Below are positions 46,580 to 59,395 of a stretch of DNA of 64,000 bases, piece after piece. Source of the stretch: Turritopsis dohrnii (taxonomy: Eukaryota > Cnidaria > Hydrozoa > Anthoathecata > Oceaniidae). How positions within the stretch are numbered: the first letter of the stretch is position 1; every line of letters begins with the position of its first letter. The notes below the pieces were generated by a model that searched no databases, was not told the DNA's origin, and saw nothing but the letters and a program-made list of their open reading frames with translations. The position numbers and the translations under genes were made by a program. The stretch is from contig BQMF02000373.1 of NCBI GenBank assembly GCA_027922465.2, forward strand, positions 310,001 to 374,000. The letters are read 5' to 3'.

Positions 46580-47160
46580 GATAGATTCTTCTACTGTATA
46601 GCTACTTGACATACTAGTTTATCCTTTCCTGGAAAAACTTCTGATACCTTTTCCATACGCCAAGTCCCGCGAATCTGATTGGAATCTTGCACCAATACCA
46701 CATCACACATCAATAAATAATAATTTGAGTCCAGTGTCGCCAAAAGTTATTCACTATTTGCTGAAAGAGCTCAAAACGATGTTTCAGATTGTCTGGTTCC
46801 TTAAATGGTCCAGCAGGAACTCTTGGTTGAGGTGGCTCTTCCAAGTAGCAAGTGATTTGGACTAAGGTAACTTCCATCTTAGGGACATGTTGTAAGGTGA
46901 CCAATCGGGCGTTCGTTAACTAAGTTTCCTGCCTCAACATCACTGTTTGAAGTTCCGCATGTGAAAATGTTTGCTCTCCTATTGAACAAGTAATTGCTTT
47001 CTTCACAGATTTTATAAGAGACTGTGCACATCCGTTCCTCCATGGTCTGTCGGGTGCACTAAATTGCCTTTCTAAGCCACAATCTGCACCAAATGTAGTC
47101 AGTTGGCGTGTAAACATATACTGCTCGACTGACAATGCAAGTGAAAATGACACCATACAT
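46580..47160 (-). pseudogene. BEL/Pao integrase remnant
   Basis: Minus-strand text matches the C-terminal part of BEL/Pao polyproteins: FSAPDRPWRNGCAQSLIKSV KKAI (47060-46985), a TFSHAELQTV stretch, then in another frame VPAGPFKEPDNLKHRFELFQ with NNFWRHWT, and past a stop DVVLVQDSNQIRGTWRME. Frameshifts and stops break it. No LTRs were identified. 43189-46579 holds no other supportable gene, apart from intron-like sequence matching 61870-62230 (44030-44400 and 44920-45000). Confidence 0.75.
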
Positions 47161-48333
47161 TTTTGGTCGGCGCGGCATTAGCTGATCTTTCATCAGCATT
47201 CGTGTTTGTCCGTAAGTCCATAAATTTTTGTCCGCAGTTGTAGGCTGATACCACTAAAAACACAAGCCTTAGTTTTAAGGCTGGAATAAAAAAGCTAATC
47301 GTTGATCGTGGCTTAATTCAGAATCGTTTATTGATTCATAATTACAACTACTTTATTAGGGTGAGTGAGGCCTCAATAAAATAAAGAGGAGTTTACGTTT
47401 CTGTTAACACGGATTTATACTGCTTATCAGAGAGGCAATGGAATTCTCAATCTTATGATCTTTATAAGCGATACTGTGATTATATACTGCTGAGTTTCCT
47501 TGCTAGCTGCCACTTAGGGCTGAATTTGTATTTTGTGTTATCAATTTGGTCAGGAGATATGAGAGCTCTGCTACCTCTCAAGCCAAGGGTCTGTTGCGTT
47601 TTATTTATTATGATGCATTCATTACATAATATTGATGTTATTTTTTGTAATCTGTTATATAGTTACATCCGTCTATTTAGAAGAGTTTTCAATGTGTGTG
47701 TGTGTAGAAATCTATATATTCACCCAAACAGACACATCTCAAAGTGTATATAAGACCTTTTAGTTACGGTGGAAGGTGCATTGTGTGCTACTCAAAATTG
47801 AATTAATCAACGATATTCTGTGTTGGTTGTAATGCACTTATTATCAAGCAATGGAGGGATAATGTTTATAAGGCTTTTTACCACTTGGAAACCGAATCAC
47901 TAATTATTCAGTATTTTAGGAGCTAATTCCCTATATGAAATCATATTAAGTCTATTTTTTATTTCTTTCATAGTCTTGTCTTGTCACTCATGTTTCGTAT
48001 AATCTTTTATGTTTTACTCTGTGTCTCTGCTTGGCTAGCAATCTCTTATTTTCTTAATCTCAAATGACCAGCAGTTGTTTTGCTTGCTTTTTTATTTTCA
48101 AAGAAGAACGAAAAAATGTGTGAAAGCCACATTGTTACACATACAAGCACAGTATTTTTTAATATTGTCATTATATTTTTAATGATTTTTAGCTGTTTCC
48201 TTTCGGAATTCCATCTGCATAGGAAGAGGTTTACGTTTGAACTTTTTGTGATCATGAAACATGAAAGGTCTGCATAAAATCTTGTGTTTAAAGTATGCTC
48301 AAAGAAGCCTTTCTTAAAGACTTAGTAAACTTA

Positions 48334-49780
48334 CTAGCCGCCAAGGCGGCGTCGCTCGCCACCCATGTTCAGTATGCGTCCAGTTCACGAAAAATAAAAT
48401 GAAGAATTGGCAATGATAAGTTTGCCCATGTTGTAGAGCTAAAAAAAACTGATCAAAAAAATATATGGGATTGTTTCGCTGAGATCAACCGTTGCAGAGA
48501 TATCGTCGTTCAAAGATTTTGATGACGTCATAGCCGCAGTACCAAATAAAATTTAGACCCAAATGTTGCGCCACCCCGTCACCCGTATCGCAGACCCCAA
48601 AGAACGTCAGTTATCCCTATTGGTTCTCGCGATATTTTCCCAAAAACGACGCGTTCGATTGCAATGATTCCCCGTGATTATAAAAAAACTGACGTCAAAT
48701 GATGCCACGTGCTTTTAGAATAATCGTGAAAAAAGTGTCTCTCGTGGTTTTACGCGCACATAAGAGGACGATGACCGTAAAATAAAACTAAATATATCAC
48801 TCTCTAAAATAAAAGTTGGATGCACGATTGCGGATTAGTATAAGTAGGCTAGACGCCCAGGCGGCGTCGCTCGCCACCCATGTTCAGTATGCGTTGTGTC
48901 GCAGAATTTAACTTGTGTAACAGTTTCTTTTCAGGCATTAATTTTTCAATTCATTTCTTACATTTAAAACAGAAAATTTAAAACTGAAACAAATAGCAAT
49001 ATGGCTCAGAATATATATCTACATGCAGAAGAGAAGTAACTTTTGTGTAAAAATAGCAAAAGCACAGAACTGTTTACCCAGACATACAAAACATTGAATA
49101 ACATTACGAAATGTGAATTGAAAACAAATCGATACCTTCCAACTGTGTTTCTTTTGTGTCAAAGTTACATTGGTTAGCAACCATTAATGAATTTTTGAAA
49201 TGATAGTCTGTTCTTCCCAAAACCATCAACATCATGATAAAAACCATGAGTTTCATTTCTTTAACGGTTTACGTGCTTTTTGGTCAGGGCCGCAAGGTAG
49301 CTGATCTTTCATTTATTATTAATCTCACCTAAAAAATATTTCAATTGTATAAAAATGCAGAAAAAGATAATCATGCTATGACATGGTTGAAATTAAAAAC
49401 AAAACAAAAAACAAAAAGTAAATTTATGTACGCATTTATCCTAAAAATAATTATAATTGAAAACACAAATTCAATGACAGAATTTGTAAAGCTTTTGATT
49501 GGAAAGTCTATAAAATCAACCAATTCTTTATGTTTATACGGGTTCAACACTCAACACTGGAGCTAAATTAAATAAAGACTTTTAACGTGGGATACATAAC
49601 CAAACATCAAAATAATAAAAATAATTGAAACAATGAAATGCCCTAGCCATAATTTAATACCGAAAAGATAAAAAGTAACAGATAAAAACATAATGCCAAA
49701 CTTGTATACCCATGCATAGTACGTAAACAATTACCATAACACAAAATAATGTGTAATCATGACAAAATTTCAGAATCCAT
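48334..49780 (-). mobile_element. Helitron family C, inverted copy with two 3' ends
   Basis: On the minus strand, two hairpin-CTAG termini occur, at 48334-48353 (followed by T) and 48849-48868. Sequence preceding each matches the + strand termini at 1649 and about 1262 respectively, and homology continues to about 49780 (matching 600-1240). No Rep/helicase ORF. 47161-48333 has nothing supportable. Confidence 0.65.
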
Positions 49781-50258
49781 CCAGCAATGCAATGCTTCTT
49801 ATTTGTAGTAGCACAGTCTTGTCATATTGCACAGCAATAATTAATGAGTTTCTGAAATACATAACTAACTAACCCTTAACTAACCCTCACAACATCATAA
49901 ACCATGTACTTCATTTATTTTATGGTTTATATACACTTTTTGACCTAAAAGAAAAAGATTTCAGTGACGAACAGCTACAATCCACACTACTGCGACAACC
50001 ATATTGAAGCAAACAAAAGCTAAAGACATAAATGACAGACAGGCAAGAGAAACAAAGCACCAAACATCGTATAAAATATACAGGAAAATTTAAAAAAAGC
50101 AGACATGGTTGAGATGAGATAAGACAGCATAACACATTCCCATTTCCACAGTCATGAGAACCATTTTTAATTGATCTGTAAATAAATAAATCTTCTTTGC
50201 TAACTAATGGAGCGCGTTACCAAAACAAATTTTTACTGCGCTCCCAGCCCACGAAATT

Positions 50259-50286
50259 CAGGTCGGCATTCGGCAATGCCGACCTG
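50259..50286. repeat. Perfect 12-bp stem-loop
   Basis: CAGGTCGGCATT and its complement flank a CGGC loop. GGTCGG / CCGACC motifs recur at 50290-50335 and in the larger palindrome at 50684, suggesting they belong to one foldback element bounded by GCGCTCCC / TGCGCTCCCC text at about 50238 and 50792. Confidence 0.8.
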
Positions 50287-50683
50287 AAAACCGACCTAGA
50301 CAAGCATGGGGTCGGCTAAATTTTGCCGACCTAAATACACAATTTTCACGGCATTTTCCTTTTTCTTATCCTAACGTAATATCAAAACATGATTTCAAAC
50401 AAATATGTTTGTCAGCTTCAATATTCTTCGTTCGTATCAATAAACTTATTTACATACATGACTGCGTTTTTTCTTAAATCTCCGATCCCCTTCAATATGA
50501 ATTTAACATGTGAGTACTGGGCCTTACATGGCTACCGTGAGATTAGCACCAAACCATGCGCCATTTTTAAAATCGCCTTGCTCACGTTATTGCTTCTTGT
50601 AACGCCAGCAACAACAGGATACTACATTGGTAAAATTTGAGTGTATGCAGGACTGTACAAAGTTTTCAATCGTCAGTTGCTAT

Positions 50684-50774
50684 GAATTTTAGCTAAAGTA
50701 AGGCCTAGGTCGGCAAAATTTCGTGGGCCTTCGGCGAAATTTTGCCGACCTAGGCCTTACTTTAGCTAAAATTC
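50684..50774. repeat. Perfect 40-bp palindrome arms
   Basis: Arms 50684-50723 and 50735-50774 are exact reverse complements around an 11-nt loop. The arm includes AGGCCTAGGTCGGCAAAATT. Such exactness implies recent origin or gene conversion. No ORF is contained. Confidence 0.9.
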
Positions 50775-51661
50775 TTCGAATTTTGTGGGCTGCGCTCCCC
50801 CATCGTTGCTCCATAACGTTCGCTGTCATCCAGCTTTCATCCAAACGATTGAAATACGTTTGACTCTTACACTCACACATTAATAATTCAAAACAAACTT
50901 GAAATTGAAATTAAAACCATTCGTTACCGTCGTGTAAATAAACATCTTTTTGTTCTGCATTTCTTCACTGCACTTTCTCCTGTATAGCGATATTTGATAA
51001 CTAAAACGTAAACAAACATTAAAATACATACATAACTTACTTACGAATGTGTCACCTGTTCTTTTATTAATGATTAAAATAAAAGTTTTATAATAATACT
51101 TTGTACAGACCTGTTCGTTCATTCTGCACAGCCAATTTTTAAAAACTTCACTGCACTTCTTCTGTATTCTCACCATGCTTTCACATTGTAAACAAACAAC
51201 TAATCACTTACGCATGCAATAACTGTACTTTTAATAATCTAAAATACAATAAAAGTTCAACAATAAACAGTTTAATAATCAGCATGTATACAAATCTGTG
51301 TTTCTTCGTCAAGCTCATAACAGATAATGAAAACCGTTATTAACGAACTAATTTTTTGGAAATCGGCAACCAATCAAAATGGCGAAAAAAGGATTTCTTG
51401 CGTTTTGATTGGTTTAAAAAATTTAATCGTCACACTTAGATTACGTAACATTAAAAAAAGTGTTCTCGCTTCTACGTGGTTTTACGACGAAAAGGGAAAA
51501 AATAAGAAGGATTTGACCGTTAAAAGTGTCTAAAATAAAAGTGTGACACACAATCGCGAATTAGTTTCACTGTCACACTAGTTGTATCTCAAACATTCCT
51601 ATTTTGAGCAAAAACGTTTTCGATTTTGCTTTGCAGTTCATCACTCTTCAACTTTCCTGCG

Positions 51662-51688
51662 CTGACCTTCAGGCCTCAGGGCCTCTTG
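51662..51688 (+). mobile_element. 3' terminus of another Helitron-like element
   Basis: The same design as family A but a different sequence: stem CTGA-CCT-TCAG, then AGGCC-TCAG-GGCCT, then TCTTG and T. The 5' end was not located; the element may include the palindromes at 50259 and 50684. Confidence 0.45.
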
Positions 51689-52449
51689 TTCTTCGTTTGT
51701 TTGTTGACTTCTCCTTTAACTAACAATGCTAGAGTACATCCATGGCAGTGTTGGTTTCAATCCTTCTGCAGGTATTCCTAACATTTTCTGCTCGACGAAT
51801 CTGTTGTCAAGTTTTGTCACAGTTAACGCAATTGTTTGTGATAGATTTGGCTATTCCTGAAATTTATGTTATCCAAAAGTTGAGCTCTACCTTCTATAGG
51901 ACTTTGTTTATCTGCATTCATTGCCCTATGTACAGTGCTTGATTTTGATTTTGGAATTTTTTATAAAAGCCTCGGTCTTTATCACAGGAAATATGGTGTT
52001 CATTAAAAGTTGATTGATAATTAAGTTGTTGAGTGATGAGTGGAGAGAAAATTAAAAAAGTTCAATGTGTCTCTCCAAAAAAAGTCTCATAAACTGAATG
52101 GGAGTAACTTTTTATTTGTTTTTGTAATTAACTTTTTTTTCTTTATCAATTCATATGAAATTTCTAAATCTATAAAAAGTTAAACTTTTGGAAGATGGAA
52201 AAAGTCAGGGAAGAAGAAAAGGCAATTTTATTAAGGATGCGCTCTGTAAACTGTTAAGTTTTTGATAAGTTCACAAAATATCCTGTCGAATGATATGAAA
52301 ATCAAGTTTACAACAACAACAAACGAAAAGTTATTAACATTCAAAGTTTGATGACTCTAATTCTAATCATAAATGAGTTCAGATTACAGAGTCCTTACAC
52401 AACTCCCGGTTAAATGCAAAAGTACATGCTGCTCACATATTTATTTTAG

Positions 52450-52752
52450 GTATAGGCGATGATGATGATGATGCAAGTGAACTTAGGCAGATATTTGAAA
52501 CTATTTGTGAAGATGCTTTTGAAGAGTGGAGATATATATCCCATTTTCTCCTTGATTACCATGATATTCAAATCATTTGTATTGATAATCCAAGTGACGT
52601 TAAACTAAGACTTCTAAAGATATTAGAGAGATGGTTTGTATCTACACCTCTCAGAAAGAGAAGTTGGTTGTATTTGAGATCAGTGCTGATTTATCTAAAT
52701 AAACATGACTTGGTGGTGAAAATTGAAAAAGAAAGATGGCTTTGTGAAGACG
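52450..52752 (+). CDS. Exon DD2a: Death domain
   Basis: 303 bp between acceptor TTATTTTAG and donor GTATGA, phase 1 at both edges (101 codons). After an acidic start (IGDDDDDASELRQ) comes the Death-domain pattern: IFETICEDAFEEWRYISHFL, HDIQIICIDNPSDVKLRLLK ILERW, then SWLYLRSVLIYLNKHDLVVK. It shares the framework of DD1 (ICEDA.EEWR, ILE.W, W..L.S.L..L.K) but is clearly a separate paralogue; its closest relative is 62697. It is now 9.3 kb from X2a, against 1.0 kb in the second series, because mobile DNA fills the interval. Confidence 0.85.
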
Positions 52753-53513
52753 GTATGATTTCTTCACTGCTTAATTTTATCTATTTTATTAATTTTAATT
52801 ACTATATTTAATAATTAAATAGCGATAGATGATTTGTTAATTTTTATGTGTTTCCATCCTATAATTATCACCTCCAACATACATATACCCCAAAATAATT
52901 TTAAATTTTGCCCGTCGATGGCAGCTGTAGCAATTGAAACGTCGCCAAAATAAACTTGATTGCTCGTGCCACAATTAACTCTGACTTATTAAATTATAAT
53001 GGCTGAACAGATATGCGCAAATACTTTTGAATAAACACTCATATATAACCAAAAGCTGCTTTCATATCATGAAAGTAAAAGTTTGACTGAATATTTGGTT
53101 TCCAGGTTTTTGAAGTTAACTTGCCGACAATTACAGCTTCTGTTTATTCAGTAATGGTTGTATAATAGAATTCTATGATAACTCAATACAGGTGTATACT
53201 GTGAATGGTTCTTCTCTGGACGGACTCGTGAATAATTTATTTTGCTTCCTTTGCTGAACTAAGACTTAATCTGTAACTTTGAAAGGTTCAAATGATGCAT
53301 GATATCATGTGTCGTTCTATCCTTTCATGTGTGTATTCGCAGCTTCGTTAACTTCTTTGATCTTTCGGATTCGTTAATGTTATTGTTGAATGAAAGGATC
53401 TTTTTTCGTATTTTCGAACTATTTGTTTGTGGTAGAATAGGCTGTTGCACGAAAGTGATGAAGAAACGCTTATAATGCTTGCATCCATTATGTTTTCTCA
53501 ATAGCAGCTGCTT

Positions 53514-55450
53514 TTAGATCTTGTTCAGATTCCACATAAAAGTTTTGAATTGACCATTAGCTTTTGAATGTAGTGGTGTAATGTGATGTTGTTTAATGTT
53601 ATTCACTCGCATGTATTCCTTGAATACTTCACTGTTCTCTATTGTCGGATATAATTTCATGCGGTGAACATGTGGTGAGAAGATCTTTGTTAAGCTTATT
53701 ATTGTTAGTTGAGCAGTTGTGAAATTAATGATATCCACTTCAAGATAATGCGAGATTTGGTCAATAACTGCAAATAAATAATTTTGATTGAGAAACAGAC
53801 CCAGAAAACCAATGTTCAATGTATCCCACGGTGTTGGTAGTAAGGATGATGGCTCATCAGGAGCTGGTGGGTCTGGTCGTGACTTAGTGGTACATTCTAA
53901 ACACTTGGCCAAAGCGTGATTGACCTTAATGTCCATACTGGGAAAATACACGTAACATGAATTTGGTCTTTGAAATTCCCATGTGATTTTCAGGTGCTAT
54001 CGATCTGATGTGATTTTGCAATTTGTTAGGAATCACAATTCGGTTACCCCGAAGTATCGTAGAATCATAGGCAGTACCTGTTGGCTCAGTTGCAACAGCT
54101 CGGAAAATTTTAAGGTCTAATATGGTACAGTTAGAAAATTCTTGTTATAGTAAGTGCAAAGGTTTTCCAGTTGCTCACAGGATACGATGTATGTTTTTCT
54201 GTCACTGCACTAACAACGGAGTTGTCCATAGCGTATTGAGACCCATAGTCGATAGGATTCAACTATCCTGTAATCTGTTTGACTGTGGAATAGCATTATT
54301 GCACTAGCAGTTACCAACGTTCAATTCTTAGTGCAGTCATGGAACTAGGTTTGCTTGGTAAGGTGACCAACAGTTTATGATCCTTCAAAACGCTGAAATG
54401 GGACAAATACATCCAAATTTTTCACAACCGTCTAAAATCTTTTTTAAATGACTGTAACGACTTTCTACATCTGTAAGTGTTCCACTCGAATATGCGATAA
54501 CATGAAGTTGGTCTGGTTGTTTCCCTGTTGAAGAAGAATAGCACTATGTCTCATCGGGGATGCGTCAGTAACTAAGATTGTGCATTTTTCTTGGCTGTAG
54601 TATGCCATAGCAGGACTTGGTGATAAAGCAGACTTAAGGGGTTTGAAAACTCTTTTCATGTTTCTTTTCCCAGTCCCAAGAAGTATCTTTTTCAGTTAAT
54701 TATAATAAGTCATCTGAGATGACTGAGTCCCCAATACCGGTAAAAGCATTTGCGTACTTGTGAATGGGATGTTGGATATCTTTTAGATGCTTTTGAATAG
54801 TCAATTCTATTACTGGTGATATATTCTGTGTATTTGAGTTGGCAGCACATTCAAATTTACACATGTTCACATCCAAAGTTAGAAGATTTAAGCCTGTTTG
54901 CCACCTATTTAGTTGGTGGCTTTTGTGTCTATGATATTCCACATGACAAGAAATGATACCGAGTGTGTGGATGTGTATTCGAATCAGTACCTCAAAAAAA
55001 TGCGTTTGACTTTCGATTTCTTTAAATCAAATGCTTAGAAGTTTTGTAAACAACAAAATGTTCGTAAATTCAAAATGTTTGTAGTACACCCTGTATTTAC
55101 AAGGAATTGAAATGGCTTTTCTTCAATTTTCACATTAGTTTTTCATTTTGCAAATTTATCGATACGTTCTCCCATCTTTCCATCTCTCAGAGCGGAGACC
55201 TTTTCACGAGGATCTGGGACGGACATTCTGGTAATGTAACTAAGTTTCGTCAGTATTAGAGTTTACAATGTTCTGCAGCAACCTATTGGCCGTGGGAACA
55301 TTCATCTTCTTTGCATTACTTCTGCATACATGATAAAAGTGGTTAAGCTTCCCACAGTTCCTGTACGGTTTACCTTTTGCTGGTTACAATGTTTTCGTTG
55401 TCATTCGTTTCAAAAGTTGAAGCACGATTTTCGTGGGGGCTGCTTTTGCT
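53514..55450 (-). pseudogene. Ty3/gypsy pol remnant
   Basis: Minus-strand fragments, in order from 55450 down: a zinc-knuckle-like YRNCGKLNHFYHVCRS (first Cys changed to Tyr, about 55300-55370); a fragment at 54942-54700 (HPIHKYANAFTGIGD) like the linker before RT; an RNase H piece FKPLKSALSPSPAMAYY with VTDASP (54659-54465); and an integrase with HALAKCLECTTKSR, LFAVIDQISHYLEVDIINF and ITPLHSKANGQFKTFMWNLN (53951-53514). RT is missing and the integrase is damaged (TDNG replaced). No LTRs identified. 52753-53513 shows no gene. Confidence 0.8.
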
Positions 55451-55908
55451 CTACTTGTAATTTGTTGATCTGTTCTTGTGGTGTCCTGGGCTGTGTGTGG
55501 ATGTTTTGGACTGTTTCAACTTTCTTTTTAACTTTGAGTATCATTGAACTGGTATTCGATATCTTTATCAACTTCCCACAAGTTAAGATATCCTGTGTTG
55601 TTTCATCCTAGTTCGCAAAGCCGTCGTCGCCATTGATAATGAACGGTTCTTCTCTGGACTGTCCGTTCTACGTAATACACGGGTTGCATAGTAAAACGTT
55701 CCGTAAATTATATAATAGAATTTACCGAATGAATTTTTTTTCGAGTAAAAATCAAAAGTGAAACGGTGCCAGAAACAACCGAGCCTTTGGCTCTTGAAAC
55801 TGAGCTTTTCATCGAGTATTTTAAGTTATTCAGCAAAATAGCATTAATTCAATACCTTACCTTGAGAAAGAAATCAAAAAGTGGGTCGTTCAAAACAGGA
55901 TTATCAAA

Positions 55909-57470
55909 CAAGATTCACAAAAATGCCACTGTATATATTTCCCCAAAGTTGTGAACATTTTATCAATTATTATGTGTACATTGATAAAAAGTAATATAAA
56001 AGTGATATAAAGTGACTGAGAAGTTACTATGGACAAAGTTAAAAATTAAAAGACCTAAATGCGACTAATATTTCCTCTTACACAACTGAATATCAATAAC
56101 CGCATCAATGTGCAAAGAATTACATCATAATAAACATAATGATCTATATTCCTGCAGAAGACAAGTTAAAGGACAGGCTTATAAACCATAAAAACAAAGG
56201 AAACAATGTAATTCAACAGAACACTTGCTTTTCATAACTTGGATAAAATTAGTTTACATTATACAATCACATTTGTATAATACAGGTTTACAAAAGAAAA
56301 TTGTCAAACCTAATTTTAATACTAATATACTTTAGTACTAAAAACACTTTGCAGTATACAACAATCAAAGAAATCAAAATATCTACTAACAAGTGATATA
56401 TATATATATACGTAACATTTCAAATTAGGACAGAAAATTCATTTTCAAAAAAGAGATGTCCTTAAAGTGATAATTTTTAAAATTAAATTCAGACATCTCT
56501 ATTCAAAAAAAGATTATTCATACTCAATGTTTATTAAAAAGAGAATAAGTTTCATTTTTGATTTTTAACTCAATATTTTGTCCTGCACCTCAGAAAATCG
56601 TCAGGAACTTTAGGCCCTGAAGAATATCTTCAATATCTATTATCTGATTAAAATGACCTTCGTGTTAAAAAACAACAGAATTTGGTAGTGAAAATACACA
56701 TCTATAACTAAATCACTACAAAGCTGAAAGTAGAAATTCGTGTTTTGGCTTTGGATTGTGTTTTGATTTATGTTCCATGTTTGTACAACAAAAATTGACA
56801 GTATTACTAATTTTTACAAAACATATCTATACAGTATATCAAAACAGTATACGTGATCATGAAATAAATCCATAGTAAATTATGTTTCTGTTGTCAGAGT
56901 AAATGACTATCAAGGGAAGCAGTATTACTGTATTACTGCAGTATTACTGCAGTATCACTCGACCGGATTCTTTCACAAGTTATGCATCACAATCCTGCGT
57001 TTTAAAATATTATACGTAATTGGTACTCTGAACATCTTATTGCATATAATACGACATCACGTTTTTACTTTTAGTTTTTGTAATGTATACTCTTTGAATT
57101 TACTAAACTGGTTGAACTGGTTGTTCTCCACACCACATGAAAAGGTTTCCTTTATGGCTGTACTATACACATCCATGTGCTTTCCAGTTCACTTTCAGTT
57201 CAGTTGTATTTGGTCTATATCAATAAAAATAAATCTTCAGCTTGGCTATTAATAATAAATTTTCGCCTTTGCATTGAAATCACAGCTTCAATGTTTTGCT
57301 GCATTTAATCACCAATCATCATAACAACCAGTAACAACATTGTTATATCAACACACAAAAACAAAACATCATTGATATCAATTTTCTTCTGTATTTTGCA
57401 CGTTCATTCAAAAGTTTTTACAACACCGAACTAAGAATTTATTTCCATCATTTAATGTTTTTCATATTGA
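55909..57470 (-). mobile_element. Helitron-like element, family B, copy 4
   Basis: 3' terminus at 55909 with TCTTG and the hairpin stem in diverged form; the subterminal TATATATTTCCCC block is at 55932. Homology to 35338-37190 runs to about 57470 with the 5' end lost. It contains a degraded Penelope-type motif at about 56570-56620 (TTTTGTCCTGCACCTCAG; CTGACGA on the minus strand). Confidence 0.55.
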
Positions 57471-58202
57471 ATCATTTATGTTCCAAGTCTGTAAGAACCA
57501 TTACTACATCTTTTCACCACAGATTTTACATCGAAAGTTTACTCGAAATTTTTGTGCTAAATTCACATGGAGTTGTTTCTATGGAGATGCGCTTATTTTG
57601 CAACCCGTGTATTATACAGGCTTTTCACGGAATAAAAAGCAACGAGATTGAAGAAAAGGTCTGGTAAATAACACATCGCGCGCGAAAATTTAGGCAAATC
57701 GCTCTCGTAAATCAATTTTGACGCGCGCGATTTTTAAATTTTGCTATAAACACTCGTCAAAAATGAGAATTACTCAGGTCTTTTCAAACATTCAGACAAC
57801 TACAAAAATTATGTTCGGCACCCTTAGAAAGTTTCAAACTTCCACTACCTACTTCCATAACGGAATCAGCCGATTTGCTTGTACTAGGAAAGTAGGCGGA
57901 GCCACTCCGAACACTAATAATGTAGAATCCTAGGGGTTCTGACTGACTTTCCTTTCGCCACTACCCCCATTCCTCGAAGACGAAAAGTTCGGTAATATAC
58001 CACTAGTTTCAGTCAGACTGGTTTCCGTTTTTTATTCAAGATGGTAAGCGATAAGAACATTAAGAATTTTAACGATACGATCGCTAATTGGTGTTTCGGA
58101 AAGCAAGTTGAAGAAATGGAAATCAGAGGTGAACTTAAAACCATCATATTCCACCATTGAAAACGATGTTTTTGACACCACCATTTTAGAAATCCTAAGT
58201 GT

Positions 58203-58250
58203 GTCTTAATTAATTTAAATTAATTAATTAATTTAAATTAATTAATTAAT
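58203..58250. repeat. TTAATTAA-type palindromic repeat
   Basis: A run of TTAATTAATTTAAA units, self-complementary, directly at the truncated 3' end of the zinc-finger ORF at 58242-58514. Confidence 0.8.
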
Positions 58251-58514
58251 TTTGTGAGCTTTTCCGTTGAAGTGACGTGTCACAGTATGCTTTGTCACAT
58301 TATTCGTTCCCTTTACATATTGTAACATTGCCTCTGCTACCTCTCCCTTGCAGGCTTTATCTGCTCGAATAACAGCTTCGTTCCGAGCACAAACTTTGCA
58401 CCATACAAAGTTAACATAAGTAACACCATCTTTTACTTCTGTTTTGTACCCGATAACTTTGGATTTTTGCCAACCCAAAAATGTTTTTAACTTTACAGAG
58501 TTTCCTTTCGACAT
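58242..58514 (-). CDS. Zinc-finger ORF resembling hAT-type BED/TTF N-terminal regions
   Basis: 90 codons starting MSKGNSVKLKTFLGWQKSKV. A C-x2-C pair in FVWCKVCARNEAVI and a His pair in VTRHFNGKAHK, with KGTNNVTKHT between them, form a C2H2-like finger of the type found at the N-terminus of hAT-like transposases and their domesticated relatives (ZNF862-like). The ORF runs into a TTAATTAA repeat and stops, with no transposase body, so it is a fragment or a first exon. ATG context and a T-rich upstream region do not decide. No other gene is supported in 57471-59395. Confidence 0.5.
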   Translation of the reverse strand: MSKGNSVKLKTFLGWQKSKVIGYKTEVKDGVTYVNFVWCKVCARNEAVIRADKACKGEVAEAMLQYVKGTNNVTKHTVTRHFNGKAHKIN

Positions 58515-59395
58515 CGTGGCAAAATAAAAATTTTACATCAAACTTTAGCACAATTAGAATGAAATTGCAATAGAATGTCTTCATAAACAAAAAAGAATCC
58601 GCTCGCAACTCGCAGATGACAAAGTTATTACGTCATTGCTTTTAGACTCCCATACATTCTTTGAATGAAAGAAGAAGCAACATAGGAAAGAAAAAAGAAA
58701 AAATATAGCTTTAAAAGGCTGCCTCTAATTAATCCTTTGTTTATCGTCGCCCGCGCGCATCTTAAAAATGATGCCAATAATCGCCACATTACATTTGATT
58801 ATTAACATTTTAAACAAAAAATTAATTATTTATAACTTTTTTTCTTATTCTTCTTTTTCATTCTCTTCTTACCATTGTCCCAGTGCAATTTTAAATAATG
58901 TTTTTCATTGGCTACTTTTGCGACATGTTTTTGCAACGGAAGAAGAATTGAAAAGTTTTTAAGTATCTTCACAAAATGTTTATCACATAATCTGATCCTT
59001 TAACAGGTGTATTAAGCAAAAAGAAATAAAAAAGATATCTCTAACTCATTGAATTTTATTAATTGAATTAAAACAATATCTTTCAAAAAATTTTTTCTTT
59101 CTCCCCCGGTATCAAAAAAAATTGCGTTGCGTAACCAAGAAGAGAAGAGAAAAACAAACATTGGGATGCTTTTTATTTGAATCAAAAAATATAGAACCCA
59201 ATGTAATTGACGAGAGCGATTAATTGATCGCCAACATCTTTTTACGAGCTCCCTACCAAGCGCGAGAGCGATCGATCGCGTCTTAATGAAAAGCCTGTTA
59301 TACATATTTTATATATAAGAACAAGTTCTAAACATTCAATAGTTGAAAAGAAATTGCCAAACTGCAACAGTTTAACAAATGTGAAATTTATTTAG

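Noticed and set aside
48120..48277. Small ORFs at 48046-48277 on both strands
   Set aside because: AT-rich, overlapping on opposite strands, with no motif or splice evidence.
57650..57740. GCGCGCGA-rich segment as a CpG island or promoter
   Set aside because: Too short, no linked first exon and no other promoter features visible.
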